DNA of 64,000 bases from Pseudosporangium ferrugineum (GCF_003002065.1 NZ_PVZG01000014.1:62001-126000); one strand, 5' to 3'. Numbered from the stretch's first letter, positions 1 through 8,371 are shown. Notes: generated by a model not told the origin, from the sequence alone. A program made the numbers and translations.

Positions 1-1271
1 TTGCGGGCGTACTCGGGACGCTTCTCCCGGTCCTTGATCTTCGCGACCAGCGGCGCGGCCCGGCGCATGGCGTCGACGCGGCCCTCCACGGTGTCGAGGT
101 CGAAGCGGGACAGGGTCTGCCGCAGCGCGAAGTCCACCAGCGGTTCCCGGCCGGCGATCATGTCGCGCACGGCCAGATCGCCCTTGGCCAGGCGCAGCTC
201 GCACGGGTCCATGTTGTCCGGGGAGACCGCGATGAACGTACGGCCGACGAACCGCTGATCCTCCTCGAACGCCCGCAGCGCCGCCTTCTGCCCGGCCGCG
301 TCCCCGTCGAAGGTGTAGATGATCTCGCCGGTGAAGCTGTCGCTGTCCATCAGCAGCCGCCGGAGCACGCCGATGTGGTCGACGCCGAAGGCCGTGCCGC
401 AGGTGGCGACCGCGGTCGGCTCCCCCGCCTCGTGGCACGCCATGACGTCGGTGTAGCCCTCCACGATCACCGCCCGGCCGCGCTTCGCGATCTCGCGCTT
501 GGCGTGGTCGATGCCGTACAGGACGTGGGACTTCTTGTAGAGCGGCGACTCGGGGGTGTTCAGGTACTTCGGGCCGTCGTCGTCGTCGAACAGCTTGCGC
601 GCGCCGAAGCCGATGACGTCGCCGCTGAGGTCGCGGATGGGCCAGAGCAGGCGGCGGCGGAACCGGTCGATGAGCGAGCCGGAACGGGCCGGCTTGGCGA
701 GGCCGCCGGTGGTCAGCTCCTCGGCGGTGAAGCCCTTCTGGCGCAGGTGCTTGGTGAGCAGGTCCCAGCCCTCGGGGGCGTAGCCGCAGCCGTACTTCTC
801 GGCGGCGTCGCGCCCGAACCCCCGCTCGGCCAGGAACTCGCGGGCCCTGCGGGCGCCGGCCCGCCCCAGCTGGTCGCGGTAGAACTCGGCGGCGGCGGCG
901 TGCGCGGCGATGAGGCGCTGCTTCTGCCCGGGCTGCTGCCGGGGCGTGCCGGGCCGCTCGTCGGAGGTGTCGTAGCGCAACTGGATGCCGGCCCGCCCGG
1001 CGAGCCGCTCGAGCGACTCGACGAACGTCAGATGCTCGGCATCCATCAAAAACTTGATCGCGTCCCCACCAGCACCACAACCATGACAAAAATAGACATT
1101 CCGGGCGGGGGAGACGGTGAAGGAGGGGGTCTTCTCGTCGTGGAAGGGGCAGAGGCCCTTCAGGTTGCCGCCGCCGGCCGAGCGCAGCGTCACGGTTTCG
1201 CTGATCACGTCCGCTATCGAGGTGCGGTCGCGGACCAGCGCGATGTCCTCGTCCTTGACCCTGCCCGCCAC
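1..1271 (-). CDS. dnaG: DNA primase DnaG (3' end cut by window edge)
   Basis: Synthesises RNA primers at the replication fork. Reading from a GTG at 1271 the protein begins VAGRVKDEDIALVRDRTSIA, the usual actinobacterial DnaG start. A CHC2 zinc finger is visible with C41, H44, C62 and C65, followed by the catalytic core with the TOPRIM motifs VEGYTDV and DGDAAG. About 423 codons are in the window; the C-terminal helicase-interacting region lies beyond base 1. The gene follows dgt by 19 nt on the same strand, so the two are probably cotranscribed. Function is certain from the motifs; only the GTG start is a choice, made because it gives the family N-terminus. Confidence 0.96.
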   Translation of the reverse strand, partial: MAGRVKDEDIALVRDRTSIADVISETVTLRSAGGGNLKGLCPFHDEKTPSFTVSPARNVYFCHGCGAGGDAIKFLMDAEHLTFVESLERLAGRAGIQLRYDTSDERPGTPRQQPGQKQRLIAAHAAAAEFYRDQLGRAGARRAREFLAERGFGRDAAEKYGCGYAPEGWDLLTKHLRQKGFTAEELTTGGLAKPARSGSLIDRFRRRLLWPIRDLSGDVIGFGARKLFDDDDGPKYLNTPESPLYKKSHVLYGIDHAKREIAKRGRAVIVEGYTDVMACHEAGEPTAVATCGTAFGVDHIGVLRRLLMDSDSFTGEIIYTFDGDAAGQKAALRAFEEDQRFVGRTFIAVSPDNMDPCELRLAKGDLAVRDMIAGREPLVDFALRQTLSRFDLDTVEGRVDAMRRAAPLVAKIKDREKRPEYAR

Positions 1272-1290
1272 GGGTCAATACTGCCTCGCG

Positions 1291-2508
1291 CTATCCGCGG
1301 CCCGCCAAGAGGGTCCGGTGCCAGGCGACGGCCGCCGGGTCGGTCAGCGAGGCGACCTGGTCGACCACCACGCGCAGGCGGGCGGTGTCGTCGGGGGCGG
1401 CCTTCCACAGGGCCGCGAACATCGGGTCGAGGTGGCCGGGGGCCCGGTCGCAGAGGAGCTCGACGAGGGAGGTCAGGATGGCGCGCTGCTGCTCGTACCA
1501 GGACTCGGCGGCGCGGGCGCGCATCACGTAGCGCAGGGCCATGCCCTTGAGCAGCGCGCACTGGTTGCGGACCGTACGCGGCACCACCAGGTCCGCGTCG
1601 TAGCGGCGGACCCGGCCGTACCCGTGCCTGCTGTTGGTAGCCCCGACCGCCGAGGAGACGAAGCGGCCGGTCAGGACGCTGGTCATCCGCTTGAGGGCGA
1701 CCTGGGCGCGGTACGTGCCGTCGTAGTCCGCGGCGCCCGCCACCACCTCGTCGGCGAGCAGCAGGTCGAGGGCCTCGCCGAGGGCTTCCGGGGTTTCGTC
1801 GGAGTATGTCGTGGCCACGTCGGCGCACAGCTCGGCGCGTTCGCCCCGGTCCTCGAGCAGGGGGCGCAGCGACAGGTAGCCGCCGTGCACCCCGTCCTCG
1901 ACGTCGTGCACGGAGTAGGCGACGTCGTCGGCCCAGTCCATGACCTGCGCCTCGAGGCAGCGGCGCTCGCCGGCCGGGGCGCCGCCGCGCAGCCAGGTGA
2001 AGACGGGCAGGTCGTCGGGGTAGACGCCGAACTTGCGGGTGCCGGGGCGCCGGGGCCAGGGGTATTTGCAGCTGGCGTCGAGGGAGGCCCGGGTGAGGTT
2101 GAGGCCGGCGCCCTCCACCTTGGCCTCGAGCCGGGTGAGCACGCGCAGGGTCTGCGCGTTGCCCTCGAAGCCGCCGCAGGGGCGGGCGACCGCGTCGAGG
2201 GCCGCCTCGCCGTTGTGCCCGAACGGGGGGTGGCCGATGTCGTGCGCCAGCCCGGCCACGTCGACGACGTCGGGGTCGCAGCCGAGCCGGGCGCCCATCT
2301 CGCGGGAGATCTGGGCGACTTCCAGGGAGTGCGTCAGACGCGTACGCAGGAAGTCGTCGGACCCGGCCGTGTGCACCTGGGTCTTGGCCGCCAGGCGCCG
2401 GAACCCGGCGGAGTGCAGCACCCGGGCGCGGTCCCGTTCGAACTGGGTGCGCCCGTAGCCGCTGTCCTTGGCGGGCTCGTTCACCCACCGCTCCGCGTCG
2501 CCCGTCAT
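1291..2508 (-). CDS. dgt: Deoxyguanosinetriphosphate triphosphohydrolase-like protein
   Basis: HD-domain dNTP triphosphohydrolase of 405 residues, expected to release triphosphate from deoxynucleotides and to balance dNTP pools. The metal-binding H...HD set is seen as LTHSLEV (H60) and AHDIGHPPFGHNGE (H89-D90), with the N-terminal RxxRVLHSAGFRRLAAKTQV stretch typical of the Dgt family. It lies directly upstream of dnaG on the same strand, a conserved actinobacterial arrangement. Exact substrate preference (dGTP only or all dNTPs) cannot be told from sequence. Confidence 0.94.
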   Translation of the reverse strand: MTGDAERWVNEPAKDSGYGRTQFERDRARVLHSAGFRRLAAKTQVHTAGSDDFLRTRLTHSLEVAQISREMGARLGCDPDVVDVAGLAHDIGHPPFGHNGEAALDAVARPCGGFEGNAQTLRVLTRLEAKVEGAGLNLTRASLDASCKYPWPRRPGTRKFGVYPDDLPVFTWLRGGAPAGERRCLEAQVMDWADDVAYSVHDVEDGVHGGYLSLRPLLEDRGERAELCADVATTYSDETPEALGEALDLLLADEVVAGAADYDGTYRAQVALKRMTSVLTGRFVSSAVGATNSRHGYGRVRRYDADLVVPRTVRNQCALLKGMALRYVMRARAAESWYEQQRAILTSLVELLCDRAPGHLDPMFAALWKAAPDDTARLRVVVDQVASLTDPAAVAWHRTLLAGRG

Positions 2509-2533
2509 GGGTCAACCCTAGAGCGGGCGGCGA

Positions 2534-2890
2534 TCACCCGGCCGGCTTCGCGGCGAGCACGCAGAACTCGTTGCCCTCGGGGTCGGCCAGCACCACCCAG
2601 TCCACGTCGTGCTGCCCGATGTCCACCGGCCGGGCGCCCATGTCGACCAGGCGTTCCACCTCGGCCTCCTGGTCCTCCGGGCGCAGGTCGATGTGCAGGC
2701 GGTTCTTCACCGTCTTGGCGTCCGGGGAGGCGGCGAAGAGCAGACCCGGAAGGGCGTCGGGGGTACGCCTGATCTCCACCTCGTCGGGCACCTCGCGCAC
2801 GATCCGGTAGCCGAGCGCCTCCGCCCACCAGCGGGCGAGCCGCGCCGGATCCTCCGCGTCGACGACGACCTGCTCCCACGTGCCGGGCAT
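2534..2890 (-). CDS. VOC/glyoxalase-like protein
   Basis: Small protein of 118 residues with the vicinal-oxygen-chelate fold pattern: start MPGTWEQVVVDAEDPARLA, a central LHIDLRP strand and the end motif VVLADPEGNEFCVL. The start at 2890 is chosen because a clear GGAGG lies 8 nt upstream; an ATG five codons earlier would overlap that ribosome site. VOC proteins include dioxygenases, glyoxalases and antibiotic-binding proteins, and nothing here decides between them. It is 25 nt upstream of dgt on the same strand, so it may begin that operon. Confidence 0.85.
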   Translation of the reverse strand: MPGTWEQVVVDAEDPARLARWWAEALGYRIVREVPDEVEIRRTPDALPGLLFAASPDAKTVKNRLHIDLRPEDQEAEVERLVDMGARPVDIGQHDVDWVVLADPEGNEFCVLAAKPAG

Positions 2891-3038
2891 AGGGCAAACC
2901 TCCACGAGACGCCATCGAAAGTGGCGATCATGTTACGCCCAGATGGCCGCCGGGGCGCGCCGGAGCGCGAACAACGCACTCGTCGTGCGTCATCCTCCGG
3001 CACGCCGGCCGACACTGGCCGAAAGGAGGAGGGGCATC

Positions 3039-3536
3039 GTGATTTCGCTGAGTCATCGCCTGGCCGCGCTGGCCGAGGCCGGGCGCACCGGCGCCCTGCA
3101 CGTGGGCGGCACGCCGGGCGGGGTGGTCTATCTCGTGGCGGGGCGCATCACGTACGCGGAGTCGCCGGCCTGCCCGGGGATCGGCGAGCGGCTGGTCGGG
3201 TGCGGGCGGCTGTCGGCGGCGCAGTGGCGGGCGGCGTACGAGGCCGGGCACGGCACCCGCAGCGTCGGCCGGCTGCTGCTGCGCGACGGCCATCTGGGCC
3301 ACCACGAGCTCGCCTGCCGCGTTGTGGCATCGATCACCGCCGCTACCCACGCGTTGCTGCAGGGCGACGAGGGCGCGCTGCGTTTCGTGCCCGGCGAGCG
3401 GCACTGGTTCGGCACGATCGCCCAGGCCGACCTGGGCAACCTCGGGCCGGAGGCGGCGCGGCGGCTGCTGGCCCGGCCGGCGCCGTGCGGGCCCCGGCCG
3501 GTGCGGCACCGGCCGCGGCCGGACTCGCCGCGATGA
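3039..3536 (+). CDS. DUF4388/PATAN-like protein, first of a five-gene array
   Basis: 165-residue protein. GTG start at 3039 is preceded by GGAGGAGGGG at good spacing, although the frame is open further upstream. The core HRLAALAEAGRTGALHVGG, GGVVYLVAGRITYAESP and GERLVGCGRLSAAQW matches the DUF4388 (PATAN) pattern, and SVGRLLLRDGHLGHHEL follows. The gene at 4102 repeats the same domain order, so the two are paralogues. PATAN domains are found in bacterial signalling proteins and are thought to mediate protein interactions; the substrate or partner here is unknown. It opens a plus-strand array with three Roadblock proteins. Confidence 0.75.
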   Translation: MISLSHRLAALAEAGRTGALHVGGTPGGVVYLVAGRITYAESPACPGIGERLVGCGRLSAAQWRAAYEAGHGTRSVGRLLLRDGHLGHHELACRVVASITAATHALLQGDEGALRFVPGERHWFGTIAQADLGNLGPEAARRLLARPAPCGPRPVRHRPRPDSPR

Positions 3537-3681
3537 GCATCGAGAACCATGACGCACACCGGGTGCGACTGGCTCCCGCGAGCCCGCCGCAGGATGGCCC
3601 CTTGTGACGGCGGGAAGCGCATCCCGCCGGCGCAGCCCACCCGGAACCACCCGCAATCGCATCACTCGGCTGAGGAGAGAT

Positions 3682-4062
3682 GTGCCCGGGGTCGAGAACT
3701 GTCTGCAGGAGGCCATGGCGATCCCCGGCGCGATCGGCGCCAGCATCGTCGACTACACCACGGGCTTCGCGATCGCCACGAGCGGAGCCGCACCCAACGA
3801 GGACCACGAGGCCGCGGCCGCCGGCACGGCCGACGTCGTACAGGCCGCGCAGAGCCGGTCGCTGTTCGTGTCGGCCGTACCGCACGACCTGCTCGAGGAC
3901 CTCATCATCACGACCGCGGGGGGCTACCACCTGCTGCGGCTCGTCCAGACCGACTTCGACAGCCGGCTGGTGCTGTACGTGTGGCTGGACCGGATCCGCG
4001 GCAACCTCGCCGTGGCCCGCCGCCGCATGCAGAGCCTGGCCGACGAGCTGATCACGACGTAG
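3682..4062 (+). CDS. Roadblock/LC7 domain protein
   Basis: 126 residues from a GTG at 3682, just after GAGGAGAG. The start is chosen because VPGVENCLQEAMAIPGAIG aligns end to end with MPDMDTALKEIMDIDGTIG of the protein at 5697. The body shows the Roadblock/LC7 pattern: GASIVDYTTGFAIATSG, a helix, LEDLIITTAGGYHLLRLV, then a C-terminal helix. In bacteria such proteins act as regulators (often GTPase-activating) of MglA-like small GTPases, but no GTPase is encoded nearby. Its partner is probably the neighbouring DUF4388 proteins, which is inference. Confidence 0.82.
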   Translation: MPGVENCLQEAMAIPGAIGASIVDYTTGFAIATSGAAPNEDHEAAAAGTADVVQAAQSRSLFVSAVPHDLLEDLIITTAGGYHLLRLVQTDFDSRLVLYVWLDRIRGNLAVARRRMQSLADELITT

Positions 4063-4101
4063 CACCGCAGCCATAGCACCGGAGACCAGTGAGGAGTTCA
4101 G

Positions 4102-5121
4102 GTGAAGCCCCCGAAGTCCGCGGCGCCCGGCCGGCTGCTCACGCAGGTGGCGGGCGAGCGGCGGACCGGCGCCCTCATCGTCGGCGGACCGCCCGGCGGC
4201 ACGGTCTACCTGGTCGAGGGCCTGGTGACGTACGCCGAGTCGGCCGCCGCCCCGGGCGTCGGCGAGCTGCTGACCGCCTCCGGCCGGTTGGCGCCCCGGA
4301 CCTGGCAGGCGGCGCTGGATGCCGGCACCTCGCACGCGACGGTCGGCCGGCTGTTGCTGGAGCAGGGACACATCACCCAGGGGGAGATGGAACTGTGCGT
4401 ACTGGGTGCCACCTACGACGCCGCGTACTTCGCCCTGTCGCCGGTGTCGGCGCCGGTGGACTTCCTCGACGGCGCGACGCATTGGCTCGGCGAGCTGGTG
4501 CGGGTCGACCCGGCGGCGGTCACCCGGGAGTCGCGGCGGCGGGGGCGGCTGCTGGACGAGATCTTCCCGTACCCGCAGATCGACACGGCGGCGGTGATCC
4601 CGGCGACCCGGCCGCCCCGCGAGCGGATCACGCTGACCGCGCCGCAGTGGGAGCTGCTGGTGCACGCCGACGGCCAGCGGACCCCCGCGGACCTGGCGCA
4701 ACTGCTCGGCCGGGCCGGGTACGCCACGATCCAGGAGCTGCGCCGGCTGGCGGCGGCGGGCCTGATCGAGCTGCCCGCGCCGCGGGAACGGGCCGGCAAG
4801 CCGGAATTCGTCCGGCTGCCCCGGGCGCGGGGCACGGCCGTGGACGTCCAGCGGCCCGCTCCGGGTGGTCCGGACGGCCCGACGGTCCCCATCGTCACGA
4901 GCCCCCGTCCGGGTCTCGCCTCGGGCGACCCTCCCCCGCAGCAGCGGCAACCCGACCCGGCCACGGCCAACGGCACGGCGTACCGGGCGCCGCGGCTGGC
5001 CCGGCGCAAACCCGGCGCCAAGCTCCCCCGGGAGGTCGCCGCGGACACCGCGCACGTCCATCCCGGCACCGACGAAGTTTTGCTGAAGCGCATCCGCACC
5101 GCACTGCGAGCCCTGCGGTGA
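4102..5121 (+). CDS. DUF4388/PATAN-like protein with winged-helix-like C-terminal part
   Basis: 339 residues; GTG start at 4102, five bases after GAGGAG. Residues 8-115 repeat the DUF4388-like domain of the gene at 3039 (GALIVGGPPGGTVYLVEGLVTYAESA, VGRLLLEQGHITQGEMEL). Residues about 170-245 (RITLTAPQWELLVHADGQRT, then a short helical RAGYATIQELRRLAAAGLIE) look like the winged-helix segment often fused to DUF4388. A Pro/Gly-rich linker and a basic tail follow. No membrane segment. It stands between two Roadblock genes, suggesting a signalling complex; actual function unknown. Confidence 0.8.
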   Translation: MKPPKSAAPGRLLTQVAGERRTGALIVGGPPGGTVYLVEGLVTYAESAAAPGVGELLTASGRLAPRTWQAALDAGTSHATVGRLLLEQGHITQGEMELCVLGATYDAAYFALSPVSAPVDFLDGATHWLGELVRVDPAAVTRESRRRGRLLDEIFPYPQIDTAAVIPATRPPRERITLTAPQWELLVHADGQRTPADLAQLLGRAGYATIQELRRLAAAGLIELPAPRERAGKPEFVRLPRARGTAVDVQRPAPGGPDGPTVPIVTSPRPGLASGDPPPQQRQPDPATANGTAYRAPRLARRKPGAKLPREVAADTAHVHPGTDEVLLKRIRTALRALR

Positions 5122-5170
5122 CGCGCGCCCCGCCCGCCCGGCGGCGACCGACACGAAGGAGGGACCGCGG

Positions 5171-5647
5171 ATGACGGTGGATCCGGCGGTACTGACGGAG
5201 CTCGGCAACCTCCGTCACCGGCTGCCCGAGCTGTCCGGAAGCGTCCTCGCCACCGCCGACGGCATGGTGGTGGCGCACGACGCCCACGGCATCGAACCCG
5301 ACAGCCTCGCCGCCCTCGCCGCCGCCCACCTCGCCCTCGCCCGGCGCTTCGCGCACGCCGTCAACCACGGCGAGCTGCGGGAGTCCGTGGTGGAGTGCGA
5401 CGGCGGATACATCACCTCGTACACCGCGGGGCCCAACGCCCTGCTGACCCTCGTCACCTCCGGCAACGCCAACCTGGCGATGGTCCATCTCGAGGCCCGC
5501 CGCACCGTACGCCGCCTGGTCAAGCTCCTGATCCTGGAGGCGCCGGCGCCGGTCCGGCCGGAGATTCCGCAGCAGGCGGGGCCGCCGACGCCGCTGGCCC
5601 GGCGTACGCCGATGGCGACCCTGCAGAGCACGTTCCGAGGACGTTGA
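5171..5647 (+). CDS. Roadblock/LC7 domain protein
   Basis: 158 residues starting MTVDPAVLTELGNLRHRLPE, with AAGGAGG eight bases upstream of the ATG. The Roadblock fold is seen in GSVLATADGMVVAHDAHG, a long Ala-rich helix, LRESVVECDGGYITSYTAG and NALLTLVTSGNANLAMVHLEA. Compared with the other two Roadblock proteins of the array it has an extra C-terminal tail of about 35 residues (VRPEIPQQAGPPTPLARRTP) that may be a peptide-like binding segment. Belongs to the 3039-6068 transcription unit. Confidence 0.85.
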   Translation: MTVDPAVLTELGNLRHRLPELSGSVLATADGMVVAHDAHGIEPDSLAALAAAHLALARRFAHAVNHGELRESVVECDGGYITSYTAGPNALLTLVTSGNANLAMVHLEARRTVRRLVKLLILEAPAPVRPEIPQQAGPPTPLARRTPMATLQSTFRGR

Positions 5648-5696
5648 GGTCCTGCACACCCCGCACACCATCCCGCACGAAGACGGAGGATCCTCC

Positions 5697-6068
5697 ATGC
5701 CTGACATGGACACCGCACTCAAAGAGATCATGGACATCGACGGCACCATCGGCGTCGCCCTCGTGGACCACACGAGCGGCATGGCGCTGGGCACGGCCGG
5801 CGGCGGCAAGGAGCTCGACCTGACGGTCGCCGCGGCCGGCAACACGGACGTGGTCCGGGCCAAGCTCCGCGCGATGGAGATGCTCAACCTGACCGAGAAG
5901 ATCGAGGACATCCTGATCACTCTCGACACCCAGTACCACATGATCCGGCCGCTCACGAGCCGCTCGGGCAAGGGCCTCTTCCTGTACGTGGCCCTGCGCC
6001 GCGACCGCGCCAACCTGGCCATGGCCCGCCACCAGCTCAAGCGCATCGAGAACGACCTCGACGTCTGA
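5697..6068 (+). CDS. Roadblock/LC7 domain protein
   Basis: 123 residues, last gene of the array. MPDMDTALKEIMDIDGTIG is followed by VALVDHTSGMALGTAGGG, IEDILITLDTQYHMIRPL and KGLFLYVALRRDRANLAMAR, a compact Roadblock/LC7 domain with no extension. GGAGGATC precedes the ATG. It is most similar within the window to the protein at 3682. A strong GC hairpin follows at 6088-6110. Related one-domain proteins are often encoded with MglA-type GTPases or in actinomycete conservons; neither partner is present here. Confidence 0.88.
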   Translation: MPDMDTALKEIMDIDGTIGVALVDHTSGMALGTAGGGKELDLTVAAAGNTDVVRAKLRAMEMLNLTEKIEDILITLDTQYHMIRPLTSRSGKGLFLYVALRRDRANLAMARHQLKRIENDLDV

Positions 6069-6087
6069 GCCCGGCGCGTACGGCAGC

Positions 6088-6110
6088 GGGGAGGGTCGCC
6101 GGCCCTCCCC
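6088..6110. terminator. Hairpin between convergent genes
   Basis: GGGGAGGG and CCCTCCCC pair over an 8-bp perfect stem with a 7-nt loop. It lies in the 51-bp gap between the end of the Roadblock array (6068) and the end of dusB (6120), so it could stop transcription from both sides. No long T run follows, as is common in high-GC actinobacteria. Confidence 0.7.
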
Positions 6111-6119
6111 GTTCGCCGT

Positions 6120-7274
6120 TCAGCCGCCGCTGTTCTCCATCTCGGCGCCCTCGGGGACGGTGTCGTCGTCGCGGCTGTCGAGCCAGCCGTACGGGAGAGA
6201 GACCTTGCCCGGGGCGTTGATGCGGCCCCGGGGCTGGCCCAGCGACTCGCGCGGGAACGGCAGGTGCGGGTCGAGGCGGGCGAGCAGGTCGTCGAGCTCC
6301 GCGAGGGACGACACCATCGCGAGGGAGCGGCGCAGGTCGCCGCCGACCGGGAAGCCCTTGAGATACCAGGCGACGTGCTTGCGGAAGTCGGCACAGCCGT
6401 GCTTCTCGTCCTCGAGCGCCTCGACCAGCAGGTGGGCGTGCCGGGACATGATCGCCGCGACCTCGCCCAGGGTGGGCAGCTCCTGCGACGCGACGCCGGT
6501 GAAGGCGGCCTGGAGGTCCTTGAACAGCCAGGGGCGGCCGAGGCAGCCGCGGCCCACGACCACGCCGTCGACGCCGGTGTGCGCGACCATCCGCAGCGCG
6601 TCGGCGGCTTCCCAGATGTCGCCGTTGCCGAGCACCGGCACGTCGAGGGCCTGCTTGAGGGTCGCGATGGCGTCCCAGTCGGCCGTGCCGGAATACCGCT
6701 GCTCCGCCGTACGGGCGTGCAGCGCGACCGCCGCCACGCCTGCCTCCTGGGCGATGAGCCCGGCCTCGACGTACGTCAGGTGGTCGTCGTCGATGCCCTT
6801 GCGCATCTTGACGGTGAGCGGGATGCCGGCCGGGGCCGCCGCGGCGACCGCCTGGCCGACGATGCGGCCGAAGAGCTTGCGCCGCCAGGGCAGGGCGCTG
6901 CCGCCGCCGCGGCGGGTGACCTTGGGCACCGGGCAGCCGAAGTTGAGGTCGATGTGGTCGGCGAGGTTCTCCTCGGCGATCATGCGGACGGCCGCCGCGG
7001 TCACGTCCGGGTCGACGCCGTAGAGCTGGAGGCTGCGGAACTCCTCGTCGGGCGCGAACTGGATCATCTTGAGCGTCTTGGGGATCCGCTCGACCAGCGC
7101 CCGGGTGGTGATCATCTCGCAGACGTAGACGCCGCCGCCCTGCTCGCGGCAGAGCCGGCGGAAGGCGACGTTGGTGATGCCGGCCATCGGCGCGAGCACG
7201 ACCGGCGGCCACACCCGGTGCCGGCCCAGCGCGAGCGGCTCGGTGGAGAGAGCGAGGGTCACGTCGTCGAGCAT
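6120..7274 (-). CDS. dusB: tRNA-dihydrouridine synthase, DusB type
   Basis: 384-residue flavoenzyme that reduces uridine to dihydrouridine in the D-loop of tRNA. Visible motifs are PVVLAPMAGITNVAFRRLCR, the HIDLNFGCPVPK segment (active-site Cys in FGCP), LTVKMRKGID, VALHARTAEQRYSG and the phosphate-binding VVGRGCLGRPWLF. The ATG at 7274 gives the normal family length; an ATG at 7295 would add seven residues and overlap the divergent gene. Only 19 bp separate this start from the divergent XdhC-like start. Confidence 0.93.
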   Translation of the reverse strand: MLDDVTLALSTEPLALGRHRVWPPVVLAPMAGITNVAFRRLCREQGGGVYVCEMITTRALVERIPKTLKMIQFAPDEEFRSLQLYGVDPDVTAAAVRMIAEENLADHIDLNFGCPVPKVTRRGGGSALPWRRKLFGRIVGQAVAAAAPAGIPLTVKMRKGIDDDHLTYVEAGLIAQEAGVAAVALHARTAEQRYSGTADWDAIATLKQALDVPVLGNGDIWEAADALRMVAHTGVDGVVVGRGCLGRPWLFKDLQAAFTGVASQELPTLGEVAAIMSRHAHLLVEALEDEKHGCADFRKHVAWYLKGFPVGGDLRRSLAMVSSLAELDDLLARLDPHLPFPRESLGQPRGRINAPGKVSLPYGWLDSRDDDTVPEGAEMENSGG

Positions 7275-7293
7275 GGCACAGTAGTTTCCAGGC

Positions 7294-7776
7294 ATGGAAT
7301 CGGTACAGAGCCCGCGCCACCTGGTCGCCGTCTTCGAGTCCCCGGTCGCCGAGGCCCTGCTGCGCCTCGGCATCGAGGTGGGGTTCCGGTGCACGCTCGT
7401 GGAGCCGGATCCGACCAGGTTGCGGGGGCTGCCGAGGCCGCACGGCGACGTCTGCGTCGGCGACCTGGCCGCGGCGGAGATCACCGGCCACACCGACATC
7501 GTGCTGACCGACCATCACCGGCCGGAGATCGGCGACGTGCTCAAGGCGGCGCTCGCCGGCCCGGCCCGCTGGATCGGCATCCTGGGCAACCCGAACAGGG
7601 AGGGCCCGCACCTCGCCGCCCTGCGCGAGCTCGGCGTCGGCGAGGCGGAGATCGCCCGGGTGCACCGCCCGATCGGCCTGAACATCGGCAGCCGCACGCC
7701 CGCCGAGATCGCCCTGGCGACCTTGGCGGGCCTCGTCGCGGATCGCAACGACCGACCGGGCGGCTTCGCGTTCTGA
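7294..7776 (+). CDS. XdhC/CoxF C-terminal-like Rossmann protein
   Basis: 160 residues resembling only the C-terminal Rossmann half of XdhC/CoxF proteins: LVAVFESPVAEALLRLG, IVLTDHHRPEIGDVLKAAL, RWIGILGNPNREGPHLAAL, then RVHRPIGLNIGSRTPAEIAL, the conserved end motif of the family. The N-terminal XdhC domain with its molybdenum-cofactor-handling cysteine is absent and no molybdoenzyme is nearby, so it probably does not mature xanthine dehydrogenase. The ATG is 19 bp from the divergent dusB start, so the mRNA is probably leaderless or its promoter lies inside dusB. Confidence 0.82.
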   Translation: MESVQSPRHLVAVFESPVAEALLRLGIEVGFRCTLVEPDPTRLRGLPRPHGDVCVGDLAAAEITGHTDIVLTDHHRPEIGDVLKAALAGPARWIGILGNPNREGPHLAALRELGVGEAEIARVHRPIGLNIGSRTPAEIALATLAGLVADRNDRPGGFAF

Positions 7777-7784
7777 CCCGCCGG

Positions 7785-7917
7785 CGGCGCCTCTCAGCGC
7801 CGCACGGCGGCGTCACACAGACCGCGTACAGCGGCATCTCGCAGACCGCGCACGGCAGCGTCACACGGACCGCGCACGGCGGCGTTTCGCAGACCGCGCA
7901 CGGCGGCGCTTCTCAGG
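7785..7917. repeat. 24-bp tandem repeat, about five copies
   Basis: Four clear 24-bp units at 7808, 7832, 7856 and 7880 share the core CAGACCGCGCACGG with alternating TCACAC and TCTCGC or TTTCGC starts; a degenerate unit precedes and a partial one follows. The tract fills the gap between the XdhC-like gene and the DoxX gene, whose stop codon falls in the last partial unit. Alternate units are more alike than neighbours, suggesting duplication of a 48-bp dimer. Confidence 0.85.
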
Positions 7918-8371
7918 CGCGGTCGGCGGCGAGCACGGGGTCCGGCGCGGAGGGGGCGGCGACGGTGCCGCGGCGGCGGCGGGCGATGAGCTCGTCGAGC
8001 GACCACGGCCCGGGGCCGATCACCGCGATGGCCAGGAACACCCACGCGTAGAGCGCCGCGTTGACGCCGCCGTTCTCGATCGGCCAGAGCCCGTCCGGCT
8101 GGTGGACGGAGAAGTACGCGTACGCCATGGAGCCGGAGGCGAGGATCGCGGCGGGCCGGGTGGCGAGTCCGGCCAGCACGAGGGCGCCGCAGACGAGCTG
8201 GATCAGGCCGGCGTACCAGCCGGGCCAGGTGCCGGCCGCGACGGCCTGGCCGGTGCCGCGGGCGCCGCCGAGCACGCCGAAGACCGTGGCTAGTCCGTGG
8301 CAGAGGAACAGCAGGCCGACGACGATGCGGAACAGCGACCAAACGGGCAGGGCGAGGCGATGACTGGACAT
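7913..8371 (-). CDS. DoxX family membrane protein
   Basis: 152 residues with four hydrophobic segments in the DoxX pattern: WSLFRIVVGLLFLCHGLATV, GLIQLVCGALVLAGLATRPA, AILASGSMAYAYFSVHQPDG and NAALYAWVFLAIAVIGPGPW. The start at 8371 is set by AGGAGAG just upstream; the open frame extends further but without support. DoxX proteins are poorly understood membrane subunits linked to redox or stress metabolism. A perfect CebR-type operator lies about 97 bp upstream of the start, which could place the gene under sugar-responsive LacI-family control. Confidence 0.88.
   Translation of the reverse strand: MSSHRLALPVWSLFRIVVGLLFLCHGLATVFGVLGGARGTGQAVAAGTWPGWYAGLIQLVCGALVLAGLATRPAAILASGSMAYAYFSVHQPDGLWPIENGGVNAALYAWVFLAIAVIGPGPWSLDELIARRRRGTVAAPSAPDPVLAADRA

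Noticed and set aside
2880..3038. Longer N-terminus for the first DUF4388 protein
   Set aside because: The added 53 residues are Arg-rich and lack similarity, and a strong ribosome site stands before the GTG at 3039.
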